A DNA stretch of 16,014 nt from JBOHUX01 sp050734915 (GTDB lineage: Bacteria > Chloroflexota > Dormibacteria > Dormibacterales > Dormibacteraceae), in assembly GCA_050734915.1 (NCBI GenBank), contig JBOHUX010000040.1, forward strand, positions 1 through 16,014, read 5' to 3'. Below the pieces are notes generated by a model. The model was not told the DNA's origin, ran no database searches, and saw only the letters and a list, made by a program, of their open reading frames with translations. This document shows, in pieces, positions 12,862-16,014 of the stretch; positions within the stretch are counted from its first letter, which is position 1, and each line of letters opens with the position of its first letter. Both the position numbers and the translations under genes were made by a program.

Positions 12862-14226
12862 CTAGGGCCGGCGCACGAAGATGTCCGCCACCTTGTCCTG
12901 ATACACGCGCTGCCAGCCGGGCTCGGTGAGAAGGGCATTGGAGAGCGCGGCGCCGTGGTTGAAGATGACGTAGTCGACCCGGTACCGGTTCAGCAAGGAC
13001 ATCCAGTCCGAGTGCAGCGTCTCGACGTGCGCGTAGCGGTAGAGCATCGGGTCCCCCATCAGCTCCGCCTCGCCGAAGATGAAGACGCGCCGGGACGGGT
13101 CGGGGTAGAAGCGCTGGACCAGATAGCCTCCCCAGCCGTACTGGTTGTACATCCGGGTGCCGACCTCGGGGTGGGCGGCGAGCCAGTCGGCGGCCGCGAC
13201 CGGGTAGGCGGCCGCCGTCACCCCTGGCTGCGACCTGAGGGCGGACACGATCCGGAGCCCGCTGGCGCCGGCGATCAGGATCAGGAGGAGGGCGGTCAGC
13301 GCGGCCATGCCCCGGGGCACCGCGACGCGCCGGCCGGGGTGCCATCCGCGCCGCGCGGCCAGGTCCTGCCAGCCCGCGGACCAGCAGTCGACGAGCACCG
13401 GGGTGCAGGCGGCCACGAAGAGGGAGATGTGGCGCTGCGACTCCAGGGCCAGGCCGAGCGCGGCCAGGCTCAGCAGCAACTGGTAGAGGCTCGGCCGCCG
13501 GATCGCGAAGCCGACGATGAGGAGGAGCAGCATCGCCTCGAACGGGCGCAGGTAGGCCTGGTGGAAGTCGGGGGAGAGCCATTCCTGGATCAGCTGCTGC
13601 TGGGCGACGCTGCCCTGGGTCTTAAACGGGTAGAGGATGAACCCCAGTCCGTGGGGGGTGGCGAGCATGGCGGCCGCGGAGCCGGCGAAGACCAGCCCCA
13701 GCCGGATGGCGCGGGCGCGATGCTCGCCCGAGTCCGGGCCCAGGGCCCAGTGCGCCGCCTCGGCCGCGATCGCGACGCCGAGGAAGACGAAGGCGACCAC
13801 GAAGCTGCCGTGCATGTTCGCCCAGACCACCATCACGAGCGGGAACCAGACGATGGCGCGGCTCCGGCCCGACCGGTGGCGCTCGAGCCAGTAGAGGAGC
13901 AGTGCCGAGAAGGCGAACTCCAGCATCTGCGCACGCGGCCCCCAGATCGGAAACCCGGCCAGCGCGCCCAGCAGGATCCCCAGCGCCAGGATCACGTACG
14001 GGCGCCGCCGGGGCCGGCACGTCCGGTAGACGAGATAGAAGCCGAGCCAGGTCACGACGCCGAAGGCGATGCTGATCGCGGCCGGGCCGCCCAGCCGGTA
14101 GACCAGGTACATGAGGACCTCGGTCAGGTACTCGTGGTCGGTCCAGGCGTGGCCCGACACCGTGTACGTGAAGAGGTCGTGGGAGGGCAGGCGGCCGTGC
14201 TCCACCATCCACTGGCCGGCCCTCAC
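12862..14226 (-). CDS. Multi-spanning membrane protein, GT-C-like, with unresolved start
   Basis: A 454-residue integral membrane protein from the only canonical start (GTG 14226), with roughly ten hydrophobic helices and a soluble C-terminal domain (AADWLAAHPEVGTRMYNQYGWGGYLVQ, then FIFGEAELMGDP and VDYVIFNHG). This C-terminal pattern (N.YGWGGYL...P..R.FI.G...L) recurs in uncharacterised bacterial membrane proteins related to GT-C glycosyltransferases. The same frame stays open upstream of 14226 and encodes a first membrane helix, RGLLLGGVLIAIFAAF, then TTTVQDPDFWWHV, running straight into RAGQWMVEHGRLP. The real protein therefore very likely starts further upstream, where no ATG, GTG or TTG exists in frame; CTG 14373 is one candidate. 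An 8-G run (14288-14295) lies in this stretch. Function is inferred from topology and neighbours only. Confidence 0.78.
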   Translation of the reverse strand: MRAGQWMVEHGRLPSHDLFTYTVSGHAWTDHEYLTEVLMYLVYRLGGPAAISIAFGVVTWLGFYLVYRTCRPRRRPYVILALGILLGALAGFPIWGPRAQMLEFAFSALLLYWLERHRSGRSRAIVWFPLVMVVWANMHGSFVVAFVFLGVAIAAEAAHWALGPDSGEHRARAIRLGLVFAGSAAAMLATPHGLGFILYPFKTQGSVAQQQLIQEWLSPDFHQAYLRPFEAMLLLLIVGFAIRRPSLYQLLLSLAALGLALESQRHISLFVAACTPVLVDCWSAGWQDLAARRGWHPGRRVAVPRGMAALTALLLILIAGASGLRIVSALRSQPGVTAAAYPVAAADWLAAHPEVGTRMYNQYGWGGYLVQRFYPDPSRRVFIFGEAELMGDPMLYRYAHVETLHSDWMSLLNRYRVDYVIFNHGAALSNALLTEPGWQRVYQDKVADIFVRRP

Positions 14227-14351
14227 GTGCCACCAGAAGTCGGGGTCCTGGACCGTGGTCGTGAACGCGGCGAAGATGGCGATGAGGACCCCCCCCAGGA
14301 GCAGACCGCGTGGTCCGAGGGCCGCCCGGCTCGTCGCCGGAAGGTGACCGT

Positions 14352-15080
14352 CTAGCGTGAGGGTCTGAGCCAGGGGAGGGGCACGATCATGGGCACCCGG
14401 CGCCGGTAGGCCGGGTAGCGGTCGGGGAACTCGCGCGCCAGCACCCTCTCCTCCCAGCGGATCCGAAGCGACAGCGCGGCCAGCGAGAGGACGACGAGAC
14501 CGGCACCCGGGCCGCCGACCGTGGGGATGAGGAATCCCAAGCCGGCCGCGACCTCACCCAGGTAGAGCGGGTGCCGGCTGAGCCGGTAGGGACCGCCGGT
14601 GACGAGCCTGCGCGCCTCCGGCAGAAGCGAGAAGGAGCGCCCCAGGAACGCCAGGGTGAAGACCGAGAAGGCGAGCCCGGCGAGGAGCAGGACGCCGGCG
14701 CCGGCCACCAGGTCGGGGCGGGGGGCGGAGGCGCCGGGCAGGCGAGCCGCCACCAGCATCCCGAAGCTGCCCACCAACGTGACCGGCACCACCAGCCAGT
14801 CGCGCGCGCCGCTGAGGCGAGGGAGCCTGACCACGTAGAGGAATGTCAGCAGCGCGAAGTAGCCCAGTCCCAGCGTCTGGTCGGCGGCGTTCATGATCTC
14901 GGAGCCCAGGTTCCGTGTGGTCAGCGTGGAGAACGACTGCCGCACCAGCTGCAGCTTGTCCACCACCAAGACGGACATGATGAGGGCCGGCACGAGCCGG
15001 GAGGAGAGAAGGTCGAGGGCGCGTCCACGGCCACCCCGTGCGCCCAGGCCCGGGGCGAGGGGGACGGCATGGGCCTGCAT
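14352..15080 (-). CDS. Isoprenylcysteine carboxyl methyltransferase-like membrane protein
   Basis: A 242-residue protein with about five or six membrane helices. The ICMT/PEMT signature is clear: LVTGGPYRLSRHPLYLGEVAAGLGF (159-183), then a hydrophobic helix and EERVLAREFPDRYPAYRRRVP (210-230), which bind S-adenosylmethionine in the eukaryotic ICMT family. Bacterial members have no prenylated-protein substrate and mostly unknown roles, such as lipid or isoprenoid-compound methylation. ATG 15080 is chosen over longer frames because residues before it are Arg/Ser-rich and unlike a membrane protein, and because an extended -10-like element (TGATAGATT) lies just upstream of it. Its 3' end overlaps the frame that encodes the likely N-terminus of the next membrane protein downstream, so the two probably form an operon. 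Confidence 0.87.
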   Translation of the reverse strand: MQAHAVPLAPGLGARGGRGRALDLLSSRLVPALIMSVLVVDKLQLVRQSFSTLTTRNLGSEIMNAADQTLGLGYFALLTFLYVVRLPRLSGARDWLVVPVTLVGSFGMLVAARLPGASAPRPDLVAGAGVLLLAGLAFSVFTLAFLGRSFSLLPEARRLVTGGPYRLSRHPLYLGEVAAGLGFLIPTVGGPGAGLVVLSLAALSLRIRWEERVLAREFPDRYPAYRRRVPMIVPLPWLRPSR

Positions 15081-15091
15081 GGCAGTGGCGT

Positions 15092-15097
15092 AATCTA
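15092..15097 (-). promoter_or_regulatory. Extended -10-like element upstream of the ICMT-like gene
   Basis: Read on the minus strand, TGATAGATT combines an upstream TG with TAGATT (TANNNT). It ends 11 nt before the ATG at 15080, leaving a leader of only a few bases. No clear -35 is seen, as is common for extended -10 promoters. Confidence 0.4.
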
Positions 15098-15192
15098 TCA
15101 CTCCCGTTGGCGCCGCCCTTTGCACCGCCGATTGCATCTGCCTTTCCACCCGCCTCCGCCGGGTTCTCGACCCGACGAGCGTCAAAGGTTTG

Positions 15193-16014
15193 ATGGTGGT
15201 CCAGAGGAAACCCCTGGTGGCGGAGCCGAGCGCGGCCCTCTCAGAGCGCATCGATAGTGAAATCGCGGAACTGGCCAACCTCTTGCTGACTCTCGAGGGG
15301 GCGGTCGCCCGGGCCCGAGAGGAACAGGGGCAGGCGGAGGTCATCCGCCGCCACGTCGCCCGCAACCCGGAGAAGTTCTCGCCCCACGAGCGGGAGAACG
15401 TCTTCCGGCGCGCGCAGGCGCTCGCCGAGCGACGCGTCGGCCTCCAGGCCTCGCTGGAGGGCGCGCGAGGGCGTCTGGAGCTCCTCCAGGAGGTGCGGCC
15501 ACTGCTGGCGGGGCCCCGTCCCGAGGCGGCCGTGCTGGAGATCCATCAGGCGGTGGAGGCGGAGCGGCTGCGCATCGCCCGGGACCTCCACGACGGACCC
15601 GCCCAGGTCCTCTCCAACCTGGTGCTCGAGGCCGAGATCCTGGAGCGCCTCCTCCACCGGGATCCGAAGCTGGTTCCCGCCGAGCTGGAGGAGTTCAAGG
15701 CCTCGGTCCGCAACGCGGTGGGGGACATGCGGCGTTTCATGTTCGACCTGAGGCCGACCTCGCTCGACGACCTGGGGCTCGTGGCGACCCTCAAGCGGTA
15801 CACGACCGAGTACCAGGACCGGACCGGCATCGTCTGCCGCTTCAACGTCAGCGGTGAGGAGAAGCGCCTGCCCACCGACATCGAGGAAGCGCTCTACCGG
15901 ATCATCCAGGAGGCGCTGACCAACGTCCAGCGCCATGCCGGCGCCAAGACCGTGGAGGTGGCGCTCATCGTCCAGGCGGGGACGGCCTCGCTGCGGGTCA
16001 GGGACGACGGCGCC
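15193..16014 (+). CDS. DegS-like cytoplasmic sensor histidine kinase, 5' part (3' end outside window)
   Basis: The first 274 residues of a two-component kinase of the HisKA_3 (NarL/DegS) class. It has no signal peptide or membrane helix, so it should be cytoplasmic. Residues 1-120 form a charged coiled coil that includes FSPHERENVFRRAQALAERR, similar in character to the sensor domain of Bacillus DegS. The dimerisation box EAERLRIARDLHDGPAQVLSNL places the phospho-accepting His at residue 133 (codon 15589-15591), followed by MRRFMFDLRPTSLDDLGLVATL, very close to DegS. The N-box EALTNVQRHAGAK has its Asn at 244. The window ends at RDDGA, the start of the G1 box. ATG 15193 has AAAGG at 15184-15188; GTG 15196 is an alternative. 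A DegU-like response regulator would be expected downstream, outside the window. Confidence 0.9.
   Translation, partial: MVVQRKPLVAEPSAALSERIDSEIAELANLLLTLEGAVARAREEQGQAEVIRRHVARNPEKFSPHERENVFRRAQALAERRVGLQASLEGARGRLELLQEVRPLLAGPRPEAAVLEIHQAVEAERLRIARDLHDGPAQVLSNLVLEAEILERLLHRDPKLVPAELEEFKASVRNAVGDMRRFMFDLRPTSLDDLGLVATLKRYTTEYQDRTGIVCRFNVSGEEKRLPTDIEEALYRIIQEALTNVQRHAGAKTVEVALIVQAGTASLRVRDDGA

Noticed and set aside
14288..14295. 8-base G/C run as a definite phase-variation switch
   Set aside because: The frame reads naturally across it without a shift, and shifting by one base gives a less hydrophobic upstream sequence and no start codon; there is no evidence of variation from one sequence.
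12955..14355. A 466-codon plus-strand open frame rich in Glu, Gly, Arg and Gln
   Set aside because: It is antisense to the membrane protein at 12862-14226, and its hydrophilic low-complexity composition is the usual mirror of hydrophobic codons.
15081..15365. N-terminal extension of the ICMT-like protein to 15365
   Set aside because: It would overlap the start of the divergent kinase gene, and the residues are Arg/Ser-rich with no membrane character; ATG 15080 fits both the family and a nearby -10-like element.

Overview
This is a GC-rich (roughly 70%) bacterial chromosomal window, almost fully coding. No RNA gene, insertion sequence, CRISPR array or phage gene is visible. The order atpA-atpG-atpD-atpC-murA-mreB resembles the ATP synthase/murA/mbl neighbourhood known from Firmicutes and, in part, Actinobacteria. 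Together with the DegS-type histidine kinase at the right end and the base composition, it suggests a high-GC Terrabacteria lineage such as Chloroflexota or Dormibacterota. That placement is an inference and was not tested by phylogeny.

Layout. (1) Positions 2-3986, + strand: the distal half of an F-type ATP synthase operon, namely atpA (5' end outside the window), atpG, atpD and atpC. The alpha subunit carries a Lys/Ala-rich tail of about 119 residues. A GNRA-capped hairpin lies between atpG and atpD, and a large nested hairpin covers the end of atpC. (2) 4042-6289, +: murA, with Asp replacing the catalytic Cys, and a short MreB that appears to lack subdomain IB. mreC and mreD do not follow. 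(3) 6345-11083: five soluble or membrane-associated glycosyltransferases. One GT4 is on +, two translationally overlapping GT4 genes run on - and converge on it, then a WecG/TagA-type GT26 and an ALG5/DPM1-like GT2 run on +. (4) 11206-14340: two convergent multi-spanning membrane proteins that look like GT-C-type glycosyltransferases, with a GC hairpin between their 3' ends. (5) 14352-15080, -: an isoprenylcysteine carboxyl methyltransferase-like membrane protein. (6) 15193-16014, +: a DegS-like sensor kinase that runs off the window.

How the genes may work together. After the energy module, the content is mostly envelope biology: a peptidoglycan precursor enzyme, a cell-shape actin, and a glycan assembly set. 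The GT26 and GT4 enzymes could build a lipid-linked oligosaccharide. The GT2 could make a polyprenyl-phosphate sugar that the GT-C proteins use on the outer face of the membrane. No flippase, polymerase or initiating phosphoglycosyltransferase is visible, so the final product is unknown.

The most unusual points are the MreB without subdomain IB, the histone-H1-like tail on ATP synthase alpha, the Asp-type MurA, a conserved protein N-terminus without a canonical start codon near 14227-14373, and a recurring -10-like hexamer 6-11 nt upstream of several start codons that suggests leaderless transcripts.
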